This document shows positions 42,456 to 50,179 of a stretch of 64,000 nucleotides of DNA, piece by piece. Made by a program: the position numbers and the translations under genes. Source of the stretch: Streptomyces sp. NRRL S-646 (GTDB lineage Bacteria > Actinomycetota > Actinomycetes > Streptomycetales > Streptomycetaceae); assembly GCF_000720765.1 (NCBI RefSeq), contig NZ_JODC01000007.1, positions 868,001-932,000 of the forward strand, written 5' to 3'. Under the pieces are notes generated by a model. It worked only from the letters and a program-made list of their open reading frames with translations, was not told the DNA's origin and searched no databases. How positions within the stretch are numbered: position 1 is the stretch's first letter; each line of letters starts with the position of its first letter.

Positions 42456-43219
42456 GACTCTTCCCCCGCAAAGGAATAGGCGGCCCACGGGCCGGTGAGT
42501 TCGACTCGTATCTCCGGACTGTTCAGCTTTGTTTCGTCCTTGCTCCGGTCCAGCAGTTCCACGAATTCCTCGGAATCACGCCGGGACACCAGATAGGCGG
42601 CGTTGAGAACATTCCGGCCGGAGACTCCGGACAGTGCGGGATTCTGCGGAGCGTGCAATCGGGAATCATCGGCGTACGCGGAAAGCGCCGCGTGCAGGTG
42701 CTCGGCGAACTCCTCGGTCTGCTTCCACATGTCCTCGTTCTCCCGCACCCGCATACGCCGCTGGCGCAGATATTCCCGGCCCGACGCCGCCTTCTGTGCG
42801 GGTGCGTCGCGTTCCTCGGGCTCGATTTCGGCGTACACCTTGACACCCCATTCCACCCGCCCCTCCAGCCGGTCGAGGGTGCGCCGGAAGTCGTCCTCAC
42901 GCGCCTCCATCATCACGCGGACACCGCTGTCGTCCCGGAAGACGGTCGCGAGCCGCAGCGGCAGCGGAGTGGTGACGACGGTGAGCGCGTCGATCACACT
43001 CTGATGGGCCCGCGCCGTCTCCGTCAGCCAGTCCAGGTCCTCCAGACGCCTGCGGAGCGGTTCCTCAGCGAAGTCCCGCTCCGGCACATGGCTGACCACG
43101 GCGATCAGACCGTGGTGGGTCAGCAGTCTGGGCGGGTCGCCCGCCACGCCTTTCAACTGGGACTGCAGGGGCGCACCCAAGGGGCGGCAGACGGCGTAGA
43201 CGTACCGCAGTCCGGTCAT
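42452..43219 (-). CDS. gvpL: Gas vesicle protein GvpL (GvpF/L family)
   Basis: A 255-residue GvpF/L protein. The N-terminal domain begins TGLRYVYAVCRPLGAPLQ, with GLIAVVSHVPERDF; the core has LPLRLATVFRD and VEWGVKVYAEIE, and the end has NAAYLVSRRDSEEFVELLD and GPWAAYSFAGEES. GvpF/L proteins bind GvpA and act in nucleation. ATG at 43219 overlaps the gvpJ stop as ATGA. A second GvpF/L gene, gvpF, lies upstream in the cluster. Confidence 0.92.
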   Translation of the reverse strand: MTGLRYVYAVCRPLGAPLQSQLKGVAGDPPRLLTHHGLIAVVSHVPERDFAEEPLRRRLEDLDWLTETARAHQSVIDALTVVTTPLPLRLATVFRDDSGVRVMMEAREDDFRRTLDRLEGRVEWGVKVYAEIEPEERDAPAQKAASGREYLRQRRMRVRENEDMWKQTEEFAEHLHAALSAYADDSRLHAPQNPALSGVSGRNVLNAAYLVSRRDSEEFVELLDRSKDETKLNSPEIRVELTGPWAAYSFAGEES

Positions 43220-43608
43220 GGGGCCTCCTCTTCGCGCCTGTCTTCGCGCCTCTCTTTGCGCCTGTCTTCGCGCCTGTCTTCGCGCCTCTCTTCGCGCCTC
43301 TCGCGGCCGGGCTCCAGCTGTGCGAGGCGCTCGCGCAGCTCGGCGTTCTCCCGGGCGAGTTCCTTGCGGCGGGCACCGGAGGACAATGCGGGATCGTCCT
43401 CCCACCAGTCGATACCCATCTCCTTCGCCTTGTCGACCGAGGCGACGATCAGACGGAGTTTGATGGTGAGGAGCTCGATGTCGAGCAGGTTGATCCGGAT
43501 GTCACCGGCGATCACAATGCCCTTGTCGAGAACGCGCTCCAGGATGTCGGCAAGGTTGGCGCCCGACCCCTGTCCGTAGGGCTCGGGCAGCCGGCCGGCC
43601 ATGCTCAT
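43216..43608 (-). CDS. gvpJ: Gas vesicle protein GvpJ with charged repeat tail
   Basis: A 130-residue GvpA-family protein. The core ANLADILERVLDKGIVIAGD, IRINLLDIELLTIKLRLIVA and SVDKAKEMGIDWW is followed by a helical linker. The C-terminus is a run of four-residue R-E/D-x-R units coded by a 12-bp tandem repeat (43231-43302), giving dense alternating positive and negative charge. Overlaps at both ends are ATGA. GvpJ caps or elongates vesicle tips by family. The repeat number is likely to vary among strains. Confidence 0.92.
   Translation of the reverse strand: MSMAGRLPEPYGQGSGANLADILERVLDKGIVIAGDIRINLLDIELLTIKLRLIVASVDKAKEMGIDWWEDDPALSSGARRKELARENAELRERLAQLEPGRERREERREDRREDRRKERREDRREEEAP
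43231..43302. repeat. 12-bp minisatellite in gvpJ
   Basis: Six tandem units of TTCGCGCCTGTC or TTCGCGCCTCTC, one with TTTGCG, run without break. The 12-bp period keeps the frame, so slippage would change protein length by four residues. The variation between units is mostly at two positions. Confidence 0.85.
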
Positions 43609-44729
43609 CGACGGCCTCCGCCGTCGGCGTACTCGTACTCGGGCTCAGGCTCCTCCTCGCCGTCCTCCTCGCCCTCCTCCTCGTACTCGTACTCGTCCTC
43701 GGGCTCCTCGCCCTCTTCCAGTTCCGCTCGGCCCGCTTCTTCCTCCTCGGGCTCGTCCTCCCCCGTGGCCTCCTCTTCCTCCTCGTACTCGCCGTTCTCG
43801 TCCTCGCCCTCGTCCTCGTACGACTCGTCGCCCTCCTGAGCGGCCTCCTCCTCGGCGATCGCGTCCTCGTGGCTCTGGACGACCTCACCGTCGCGGATCT
43901 CGCCGCGCCAGCTGTCCGCGGCCTCTCCCTTGAGGGTGACGAAGCGGACGAAGTTCTTGAGGTCCAGGCGGGCCCGGCGGCCCTGGGCGCGCCAGATGTT
44001 GCCGGTCTTCTCGAACAGACCCTTGGGGTAGTACTCGATGACCAGCACGATGCGGGTGAGGTTGTCGCCGAGCGTGTGGAAGGAGACGACACCCTTCGTG
44101 GTGCCCTTGGAGCCCTCCGAGGTCCAGGAGATCCGGTCGTCCGGCACCTGCTCGGTGGTCTTCGCCTTCCAGCTGCGGTTGGACCAGAAGATCTTCAGCT
44201 GCCAGTCGGACTGGGTGTCGTCGGCGCGGTTCGCGCTCTTGACGCCCTTGGCGAAGGTGCTGAAGTCCTGGTACTGGGTCCACTGGTCGTAGGCCGTGCG
44301 CAGCGGCACGCCGACGTCGACGTACTCGAGGATGACGGTGGGCTTGTTGCCCGACCCGCCCTTGCGCTTGCCCTTGCCGCCGCCGAGGTTCTTGAAGGCA
44401 CCGACGACGTTGTCCTTGGCACGTGTGGCGCCGACCTCCAGGGCGGTACGCAGCGGGCCCTTGCCCTCGGCGAGCTTGCGGCCGCCGTCGAGGGCGAGCT
44501 TGGCGAAGCCCGGGCTGTTCCCCTCGGCGATGTCGTTCAGCTTGCCGGTGGTCTCGCCGAGCTTGCGGCCGACGCCGACGAGCAGGCGCGTGGTCTGTGC
44601 GGCGAGGTACTCCTGCAGTTCGGCCTTCAGCCGATCGGCGGCCTCGCTCTTCGCCATGTCTGTCAGCGGGCCGGTCGCCCCTTTGGCGCCGCGCGCCTCG
44701 GAGGTCGCCGATCCAAGTGTCTCGGTCAT
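43605..44729 (-). CDS. gvpZ: Gas vesicle protein GvpZ, SRPBCC domain with acidic tail
   Basis: A 374-residue protein. The helical N-terminus (TDMAKSEAADRLKAELQEYL) contains LLVGVGRKLGETTGKLNDIA. The middle is an SRPBCC/polyketide-cyclase-like domain: TVILEYVDVGVPLRTAYDQW, FSTFAKGVKSANR, DRISWTSEGSKGTTKGVVSF and NLTRIVLVIEYYPKG. The last 105 residues are dominated by Glu, Asp and Tyr. The basic GGGKGKRKGGSGNK linker precedes the domain. It is named after the S. coelicolor gvp order (recalled). Its role is unknown; starts by ATGA from gvpY. Confidence 0.88.
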   Translation of the reverse strand: MTETLGSATSEARGAKGATGPLTDMAKSEAADRLKAELQEYLAAQTTRLLVGVGRKLGETTGKLNDIAEGNSPGFAKLALDGGRKLAEGKGPLRTALEVGATRAKDNVVGAFKNLGGGKGKRKGGSGNKPTVILEYVDVGVPLRTAYDQWTQYQDFSTFAKGVKSANRADDTQSDWQLKIFWSNRSWKAKTTEQVPDDRISWTSEGSKGTTKGVVSFHTLGDNLTRIVLVIEYYPKGLFEKTGNIWRAQGRRARLDLKNFVRFVTLKGEAADSWRGEIRDGEVVQSHEDAIAEEEAAQEGDESYEDEGEDENGEYEEEEEATGEDEPEEEEAGRAELEEGEEPEDEYEYEEEGEEDGEEEPEPEYEYADGGGRR

Positions 44730-45433
44730 CGCTCACCGCCTCCCTTCGGCAGGCGGGCCCGGGCTGAGCGGGCGCCGCCCCTGGCGGCGGCCGTCTTGCG
44801 GGCGGCCGTCTTCTTGGCGGTCTTCTTGGCCGGCGTCTGCTTCGTCGCGGTCTTCTTGGCCGGCGCCTTCTTGGCAGGAGCCCGCTTCGCCGCCGTCTTC
44901 TTGGCAGGGGTCTTCTTCACAGCCTTCTTGGCGGTCTTCCTCGCTGGAACCCGCTCGGTCTCTTCGGCCGAAGGCTCCTCCTCGGCCTCCGACTCCTCGT
45001 CCCTCTCCTCGTTGTCCGGCTCCTCGTCCTCGTACTCGTCCTGCGGCTCCTCGTCCTCGTTCTCCTCCGACTCCTCGTTCTCGTCGTCCTCAAGGAGGTC
45101 CGTCGCCCCGTCCGTCACTCCCGAGAGCTGGTCGCGGACCTGGGCGGTGCGTCCGTGGAGGCGGTCGGCGAGGGCGTCGATCTGCCGCTCCACCATCGCG
45201 CCCGAGGCCGCCTTGCCGACGCCGCGCAGGTCCTCGCGCAGCTGGTCCCCGATCTCCTTGAACTGCGGATTGTTCTGCAGCTGCTGGGATGCCAGGTCCG
45301 CGAGTGCCCGCGGGCTGAGATGCATCCGCTTGCCGGCCACCAAGGTTCCGACGGCGAACGCCAGTTTCATCTTCTTCGTACGTCCGAGGACGTATCCGGC
45401 CCCTATTGCGAGGCCAAGTCCCACTCGGTTCAT
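44726..45433 (-). CDS. gvpY: Gas vesicle protein GvpY with acidic block and histone-like Lys/Ala tail
   Basis: A 235-residue protein. An N-terminal membrane-like segment (VGLGLAIGAGYVLGRTKKMK) and helical LSPRALADLASQQLQNNP, IDALADRLHGRTAQVRDQL are followed by an acidic block (about residues 115-150). The C-terminal 70 residues are repeats such as KKTPAKKTAAKRAPAKKAPA, resembling histone-H1-like tails of actinobacterial DNA-binding proteins. Its name follows cluster order. The start at 45433 overlaps the gvpG stop as ATGA. The tail could bind acidic GvpZ, RNA or DNA (inference). Confidence 0.88.
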   Translation of the reverse strand: MNRVGLGLAIGAGYVLGRTKKMKLAFAVGTLVAGKRMHLSPRALADLASQQLQNNPQFKEIGDQLREDLRGVGKAASGAMVERQIDALADRLHGRTAQVRDQLSGVTDGATDLLEDDENEESEENEDEEPQDEYEDEEPDNEERDEESEAEEEPSAEETERVPARKTAKKAVKKTPAKKTAAKRAPAKKAPAKKTATKQTPAKKTAKKTAARKTAAARGGARSARARLPKGGGER

Positions 45434-45693
45434 CCTGTCGTCCAGTTCCCTGGGGCCGCGCCACCGCGCAGGCCGATTTCCATCCGGTCCAGAAGTTCGT
45501 CCTCCTGTCGGTCGAACTCCTCCTCGTCGATCTCGCCCGCCTCCAACTGCTCCTCGAGTTGGGCGAGTTCGGCCCTGATGGTGGCCGGGTCGTAATAGAT
45601 CCGTTCCGCCTCTTGCAGCACCTGCCCGATCACCCACCCGCTCCCGCGTACCGGGGCGAAGGGCAGCAGGACCAGCTCCTTGATCAGCCCCAC
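45430..45693 (-). CDS. gvpG: Gas vesicle protein GvpG
   Basis: An 87-residue GvpG: MGLIKELVLLPFAPVRGSGW, VIGQVLQEAERIYYDP and a helical AQLEEQLEAGEIDEEEFDRQ ending EDELLDRMEIG. The family is small and helical and contributes to assembly. The start is 4 bp after the gvpF stop; the end overlaps gvpY. Confidence 0.92.
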   Translation of the reverse strand: MGLIKELVLLPFAPVRGSGWVIGQVLQEAERIYYDPATIRAELAQLEEQLEAGEIDEEEFDRQEDELLDRMEIGLRGGAAPGNWTTG

Positions 45694-45697
45694 GGCC

Positions 45698-46468
45698 TCA
45701 CTCCTGGGCGATTCCCGGGCCGGCGGTACTACCCGCGTGCTCGGCGGGACCGGGCTCGACGAAGCTGTACGGCGGCAGGGGGCCGTTGACGCGCAGCTCG
45801 ATGTGCGGATGTCCCTTGCGGACCTGCTCCACCTCCGCCAGGAACGACTCGGCGGAGTCGCGGTCCACGAGGAAGGACAGGTTGCCCAGCCAGCCGCTGG
45901 ACTCGGGGCCGGCGCTCACATCGGCGGCGACCGGCTCCAGGGCGCGCTGCAATTCGGATGCGTCCTCGGCCTCCCGGTCCTTCACCGCGGCGACGACCAT
46001 CTCGCCGAGCCTGAGCCGCTGCTCGTAACTGCCGCCGCCCGCCTGCCGGTTGGCGTCGGACATGGCGCGGATCTCCGGGTTCTCGGACATCACGCGATGC
46101 AGAACAGCCTCTTCCTGGTGCGTGGCCTTGACGTTGTACTCGACCTTGCCGTCCAGGGCTTGCAGGCGCTCCTTGTAGTGCTCGGCGCGGTCGGCGAGCA
46201 CGCCGGTGACCGTGTCGTCGTCCGGGGCGACGCTGCCGAACCGCATGGGCAGCACGACGCCGGCCGCGCCCGCCTCGGCGAGCACGTTCTGGTGGGCGAG
46301 CAGGTCCTTGCGCTTGGGCCGCAGACCCTCGGGGGCGTCGCTCACGACGGCCGCGAGTTCACCCGTCTCGAGGACACGCACCGGGAGGGGGGGGTCCCCG
46401 ACGCCGCCCATGTCCCTGGGGAGCGCGGGATGCGACTTCGCGGTGATGCCGTACACGTAGGTGCTCAC
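45698..46468 (-). CDS. gvpF: Gas vesicle protein GvpF (GvpF/L family)
   Basis: A 256-residue GvpF/L protein: MSTYVYGITAKSHPALP, GELAAVVSDAPEGLRPKR, VVLPMRFGSVAPDD, LDGKVEYNVKATHQEEAVL, and the C-terminal NLSFLVDRDSAESFLAEVEQ, LRVNGPLPPYSFVEP. GvpF interacts with GvpA and may start shell assembly at the growing tip. It starts by ATGA overlap with gvpA. A short stretch after PPYSFVEP extends the usual end by about 18 residues. Confidence 0.93.
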   Translation of the reverse strand: MSTYVYGITAKSHPALPRDMGGVGDPPLPVRVLETGELAAVVSDAPEGLRPKRKDLLAHQNVLAEAGAAGVVLPMRFGSVAPDDDTVTGVLADRAEHYKERLQALDGKVEYNVKATHQEEAVLHRVMSENPEIRAMSDANRQAGGGSYEQRLRLGEMVVAAVKDREAEDASELQRALEPVAADVSAGPESSGWLGNLSFLVDRDSAESFLAEVEQVRKGHPHIELRVNGPLPPYSFVEPGPAEHAGSTAGPGIAQE

Positions 46469-46908
46469 TCCTGCTCCTCCTTCCTGCGCGAGGACGCCGA
46501 TGACGAGGTCTTGCGGGCGCGGGGCCGGGACTCGGTCTCCTTCTCGCGGCCCTCGTCACGTGCCTGCTTGAAGGCGTCGGAGATGGTCTCGGCGGCTCCG
46601 GAGAGCGCGCCCTTGGACTTGCCGCGGCTGCCGGACTCGGTGATCTCGCCGACGAGGTCGGGCAGACCCGGGTCCTTGCGCGGCCCCGCTTCCAGGTCGA
46701 GGCGGTTGCACGCCTCGGCGAAGCGCAGATACGTGTCGACGCTGGCCACGACGACACGTACGTCGATCTTCAGGATCTCGATGCCGACCAGGGAGACTCG
46801 TACGAACGCATCTATGACCAGACCCCTGTCGAGGACGAGCTCCAGAACGTCGTAAAGGCCACTGCTGCCGCCCCCTCCGCCGGTCTGCTGTGCCGGGACA
46901 ACGGTCAT
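46465..46908 (-). CDS. gvpA: Major gas vesicle shell protein GvpA, with C-terminal extension
   Basis: A 147-residue GvpA-family protein. The core is GLYDVLELVLDRGLVIDAFV, RVSLVGIEILKIDVRVVVAS and VDTYLRFAEACNRL, the amphipathic shell fold. Residues beyond about 85 form a non-canonical, charged tail ending KTSSSASSRRKEEQE. Classical GvpA is about 70-80 residues; Streptomyces forms are longer, as recalled. GGAGGT precedes ATG 46908 by 9 nt. It follows gvpO after 59 bp. Confidence 0.92.
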   Translation of the reverse strand: MTVVPAQQTGGGGGSSGLYDVLELVLDRGLVIDAFVRVSLVGIEILKIDVRVVVASVDTYLRFAEACNRLDLEAGPRKDPGLPDLVGEITESGSRGKSKGALSGAAETISDAFKQARDEGREKETESRPRARKTSSSASSRRKEEQE

Positions 46909-46967
46909 ACCGACCGCACCTCCTTGTCCGTGAACTGGTAAACGGATGTGTGTTCCAAGCGGACGAC

Positions 46968-47333
46968 CTACCGGGCGCCGTGCCCGCGCGGATCGGACCG
47001 CCCGCGTTCGTAACGGCGAACGCGCCGGTAGCCGGTGAGCTGCCCCTCGGTGTCGAGCTCGACCTGGTAGCTGGCCAGCAGGCTCATCGTGTCGGGCACC
47101 CTTTCGAGCTCCAGGACCTCGACCTCCAGCGACCAGCCGTCCTCCGTCTGTTCGAAGGCCGAGGCGCCCTCGACGGCCATGCCGGTGAGCTCCGCAAGCT
47201 GCGCACACGCATTGCGCAGCACCTCCATGGGGCTCGGCCTCTTGTCCGCCACGCTGTTTTCCTTGTCTGTGCTCCGCTGCGAGTCGGAGTTCCGTGAACT
47301 TTGTGACTCTTGCGTGTTTCTTGTGTTCGACAT
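46968..47333 (-). CDS. gvpO: Gas vesicle protein GvpO
   Basis: A 121-residue GvpO: disordered N-terminus (MSNTRNTQESQSSRNSDSQR), then SPMEVLRNACAQLAELTGMA, GWSLEVEVLELERVPDTMSL, LASYQVELDTEGQLTGYRRV, RRYERG. The C-terminal half is the conserved GvpO domain. ATG 47333 follows AGAGGTGG. It is the first gvp gene, 45 bp after the ligD-like stop on the same strand; no strong promoter is seen in this gap, so readthrough from upstream is possible. Confidence 0.93.
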   Translation of the reverse strand: MSNTRNTQESQSSRNSDSQRSTDKENSVADKRPSPMEVLRNACAQLAELTGMAVEGASAFEQTEDGWSLEVEVLELERVPDTMSLLASYQVELDTEGQLTGYRRVRRYERGRSDPRGHGAR

Positions 47334-47378
47334 GGCCACCTCTGCGACCGGGTGGCCGCAATGGCGCTGGCCAAACCT

Positions 47379-48326
47379 TCAGGAGCCACGCAACGCGTCG
47401 AGCCTGCGCCGCGCCGGTCCCAGAGCGCGGCCGTGGCTCATGATTCCGGCCCAGGGATCGGTGCGGGCCTGCTCGACGGCGTCGGCGATGGTCCAGCGTC
47501 GGGCGGTCAGGTCCGGGTCGTCCAGCTGGTCCCAGGTGATCGGGGTGGCCACGGGGGCGCCGGGCCGGGCGCGGACGGTGAGGGGCACGACCGCGGTCTG
47601 CGCGTAGGCGTTGCGGCCCACGTCGAGATAGAGCCGGTCGCCGCGCTCCTTCTTGCGGGCGGCGGTGGTGAGCCGGTCGGGATGGGCCCCGGCGAGGGTG
47701 TCGGCGACGTCGCGGGCGAACTCGCGGACCTCGTCGAAGTCGTGCCGGCCGGTGAGCGGCACGACGACGTGCAGTCCGCGCGAGCCGGTGGTCATCAGTC
47801 CCGAGGGGAGTTCGAGCTCGTCGAGGAGTTCCCCGAGCAGCAGGGCCGCCTCACGCACCGCCACGAAGTCGTCACCGGCCGGGTCCAGGTCGAAGACCAT
47901 GCGGTCGGGCCGGTCGAGGCGGCCGACCCGGGACAGCCAACGGTGCATCGTGAGGCCGGCCTGGTCGGCGAGGTAGAGCAGGGTGGCGGAGTCGTCGCAC
48001 ACGGTGTGGCAGACGGTGCCGCCCTCCTTGGGCACCTCGATGCGGGTGATCCACTCCGGGTAGTTCTCCGGGGTGTTCTTCTGCATGAAGCGCGGGCCGT
48101 CCAGGCCGTCCGGATGCCGTTCCAGCATCAGCGGGCGGCCGCGCAGATGGGGCAGCATGAGCGGGGCGGCGGACCGGTAGTAGTCGACGAGGTCGCCCTT
48201 GGTGTACTCCTTCGCATGGCCGTCGCCGCCGCCGCTGCCGTTGCCCGGGAAGAGCACCTTGTCGGCCCGGTGGACCTCCACGGTGCGGCGCCCGGCCCGC
48301 ACGGTGCGGACGGTCTCGTCGCTCAC
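47379..48326 (-). CDS. LigD-type DNA primase/polymerase domain protein
   Basis: A 315-residue stand-alone LigD polymerase domain (archaeo-eukaryotic primase fold). Typical motifs: VHRADKVLFPG, YTKGDLVDYYRSAAPLMLPH, LRGRPLMLERHPDGLDG, RMVFDLDPAGDDF (metal-binding Asp pair), MTTGSRGLHVVVPL and RRWTIADAVEQARTDPWAG. It extends ends with nucleotides during non-homologous end joining, but no ligase or nuclease domain is fused and no ku gene is in the window. ATGA overlap with transketolase couples the two genes. Confidence 0.92.
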   Translation of the reverse strand: MSDETVRTVRAGRRTVEVHRADKVLFPGNGSGGGDGHAKEYTKGDLVDYYRSAAPLMLPHLRGRPLMLERHPDGLDGPRFMQKNTPENYPEWITRIEVPKEGGTVCHTVCDDSATLLYLADQAGLTMHRWLSRVGRLDRPDRMVFDLDPAGDDFVAVREAALLLGELLDELELPSGLMTTGSRGLHVVVPLTGRHDFDEVREFARDVADTLAGAHPDRLTTAARKKERGDRLYLDVGRNAYAQTAVVPLTVRARPGAPVATPITWDQLDDPDLTARRWTIADAVEQARTDPWAGIMSHGRALGPARRRLDALRGS

Positions 48327-50179
48327 CGCACGACCGCCTCCTCCACCAGCAGTTTCCCGGCCGCCGCGATCGACTCGGCGTCGATGCCCGCGGCGTGCAG
48401 CTGCTGGTCCGCGGCGGCCGAGCCCGGCATCGTACGGACGGCCAGGCGCACCAGCCGCGGCACCGGCCGCCCGTCGAGGAACGCGTCCAGGACGGCGTCG
48501 CCGAGGCCGCCCTCCTCATGGTGGTCCTCGACGGTGACCAGGCACCCGGTGTCCTCGGCGGCACGGCGCAGAGTGCGCCGGTCGACGGGCTTGACCGAGT
48601 AGAGGTCGATGACGCGGGCCTGGATGCCGTCACGGTCCAGCGCGTCGGCCGCGGCCAGCGCCTCGGCCACGGTGACCCCTGCAGCGACGAGGGTCAGCCG
48701 GTCGTGCGGGGAGGAGCGCAGCACCTTGCTGCCGCCGATGGGGAACTCCTCGTCGGGCCCGTAGATCACCTCGCTCGCCCCGCGCGAGGTGCGCAGATAC
48801 CGGATGCCCTCGCAGCCCGCCATCGCGGCGACGAGCTGCGCGGTCTGGTTGGCGTCGCACGGGTACAGCACGGTCGAGCCGTGCACCGCGCGCATCATCG
48901 CCAGGTCCTCCAGGCCCATCTGGGACGGGCCGTCCTGGCCGATGGCGACGCCCGCGTGCGAGCCGACGAGGTTGATGCCGGCGCCGCTGACGGACGCCAT
49001 GCGCACGAAGTCGTAGGCGCGGGTCAGGAAGGCCGCGAACGTGGCGGCGTACGGCACCCAGCCGCGGGACGCGAGTCCCACCGCCGCGGCGACCATCTGC
49101 TGTTCGGCGATGTAGCACTCGAAGTACCGGTCGGGGTGTTCCTTGGCGAACAGCTCGGCCCGGGTGGAGTCGCCGACCTCGCCGTCGAGGGCCACGATGT
49201 CGCCGCGCCCGGTGCCGAGGGCGGTGAGGGCCTGCCCGTAGGCGTCGCGGGTGGCGACCCCCTTCTCGGGGGTTCCCTTCTCCCAGCGGGGCAGTTCGAG
49301 GTGCCCGGCGCGCACGGCGTGCAGCATGCGGGTGGCGGTCGGCTCGTGGACGTGGACGCGCAGGTCGCGGAGGCCACCGAGTTCGGCGATCGCCTCGTCG
49401 GCGTCCTTGAGGGGCTTGCCGTGCAGTCCCTCGCGGTCCTGGGCGGAGCTGACGCCCTTGCCCTTGAGGGTGCGGGCGAGGATCACGGTCGGCTGCCCGG
49501 TGGTCGAGAGCGCCTCGCCGTACGCGCGGTCGACGGCATCGACGTCATGCCCGTCCACCTCGATGGTGTGCCAGCCGAACGCCTGGAAGCGGCGGGCGTA
49601 GGCGTCGAGGTCGTGCCCGTGCCGGGTCGGCCCGCGCTGTCCCAGCCGGTTCACGTCGACGATCGCGGTGAGGTTGTCCAGGTGCTCGTACGCCGCGTGC
49701 TCGGCGGCCTCCCAGATCGACCCCTCGGCCAGCTCGCTGTCCCCGCACAGCACCCACACCCGGTACCCGTTACGGTCCAGCCGCTTGCCGGCCAGCGCGA
49801 TGCCGACACCGACGGGCAGCCCCTGGCCGAGCGAGCCGGTGGCCGTCTCGACCCACGGCAGCCTGCGCGGTGTCGGATGCCCCTCGAGGCGGCTGCCCAG
49901 CTTGCGGAAGGTGAGCAGCTCGCCGTCCTCGATGGCACCGGCCGCCTTGTAGGCGGCGTAGAGGAGGGGCGAGGCGTGCCCCTTGGAGAGCACGAAGCGG
50001 TCGTTGCCGGGGTGGGCAGGCCGGTCGAAGTCGTAGCGGAAGTGGTGCGCGAACAGTACGGCCATCAGGTCGGCGGCGGACATCGAGGACGTCGGGTGCC
50101 CGGACCCCGCGGCGTCGGCCGCGCGCACACTGTCCACACGCAACTGCTGGGCGAGCTCCACGAGTTCGTCGGTATTCAT
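48323..50179 (-). CDS. Transketolase
   Basis: A 618-residue single-chain transketolase. N-terminal: LRVDSVRAADAAGSGHPTSS, FVLSKGHASPLLYAAYKAAG, and the ThDP motif CGDSELAEGSIWEAAE ending in VDVNRLGQ. Central and C-terminal domains follow: FECYIAEQQMVAAAVGLASR (catalytic Glu), DGPSQMGLEDLAMMRAV. It moves two-carbon units between sugar phosphates. It starts by ATGA within the end of the flavoprotein gene and ends in ATGA with ligD-like. It is shorter than E. coli TktA (about 663) but complete. Confidence 0.93.
   Translation of the reverse strand: MNTDELVELAQQLRVDSVRAADAAGSGHPTSSMSAADLMAVLFAHHFRYDFDRPAHPGNDRFVLSKGHASPLLYAAYKAAGAIEDGELLTFRKLGSRLEGHPTPRRLPWVETATGSLGQGLPVGVGIALAGKRLDRNGYRVWVLCGDSELAEGSIWEAAEHAAYEHLDNLTAIVDVNRLGQRGPTRHGHDLDAYARRFQAFGWHTIEVDGHDVDAVDRAYGEALSTTGQPTVILARTLKGKGVSSAQDREGLHGKPLKDADEAIAELGGLRDLRVHVHEPTATRMLHAVRAGHLELPRWEKGTPEKGVATRDAYGQALTALGTGRGDIVALDGEVGDSTRAELFAKEHPDRYFECYIAEQQMVAAAVGLASRGWVPYAATFAAFLTRAYDFVRMASVSGAGINLVGSHAGVAIGQDGPSQMGLEDLAMMRAVHGSTVLYPCDANQTAQLVAAMAGCEGIRYLRTSRGASEVIYGPDEEFPIGGSKVLRSSPHDRLTLVAAGVTVAEALAAADALDRDGIQARVIDLYSVKPVDRRTLRRAAEDTGCLVTVEDHHEEGGLGDAVLDAFLDGRPVPRLVRLAVRTMPGSAAADQQLHAAGIDAESIAAAGKLLVEEAVVR

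Noticed and set aside
43231..43302. Possible CRISPR array
   Set aside because: Units are contiguous 12-mers within a coding frame, with no spacers and no cas genes.
43869..45578. A 569-codon plus-strand frame with Ser-rich stretches across gvpZ-gvpY
   Set aside because: The Ser-rich parts are simply the antisense of Glu/Lys-rich tails in GvpZ and GvpY.
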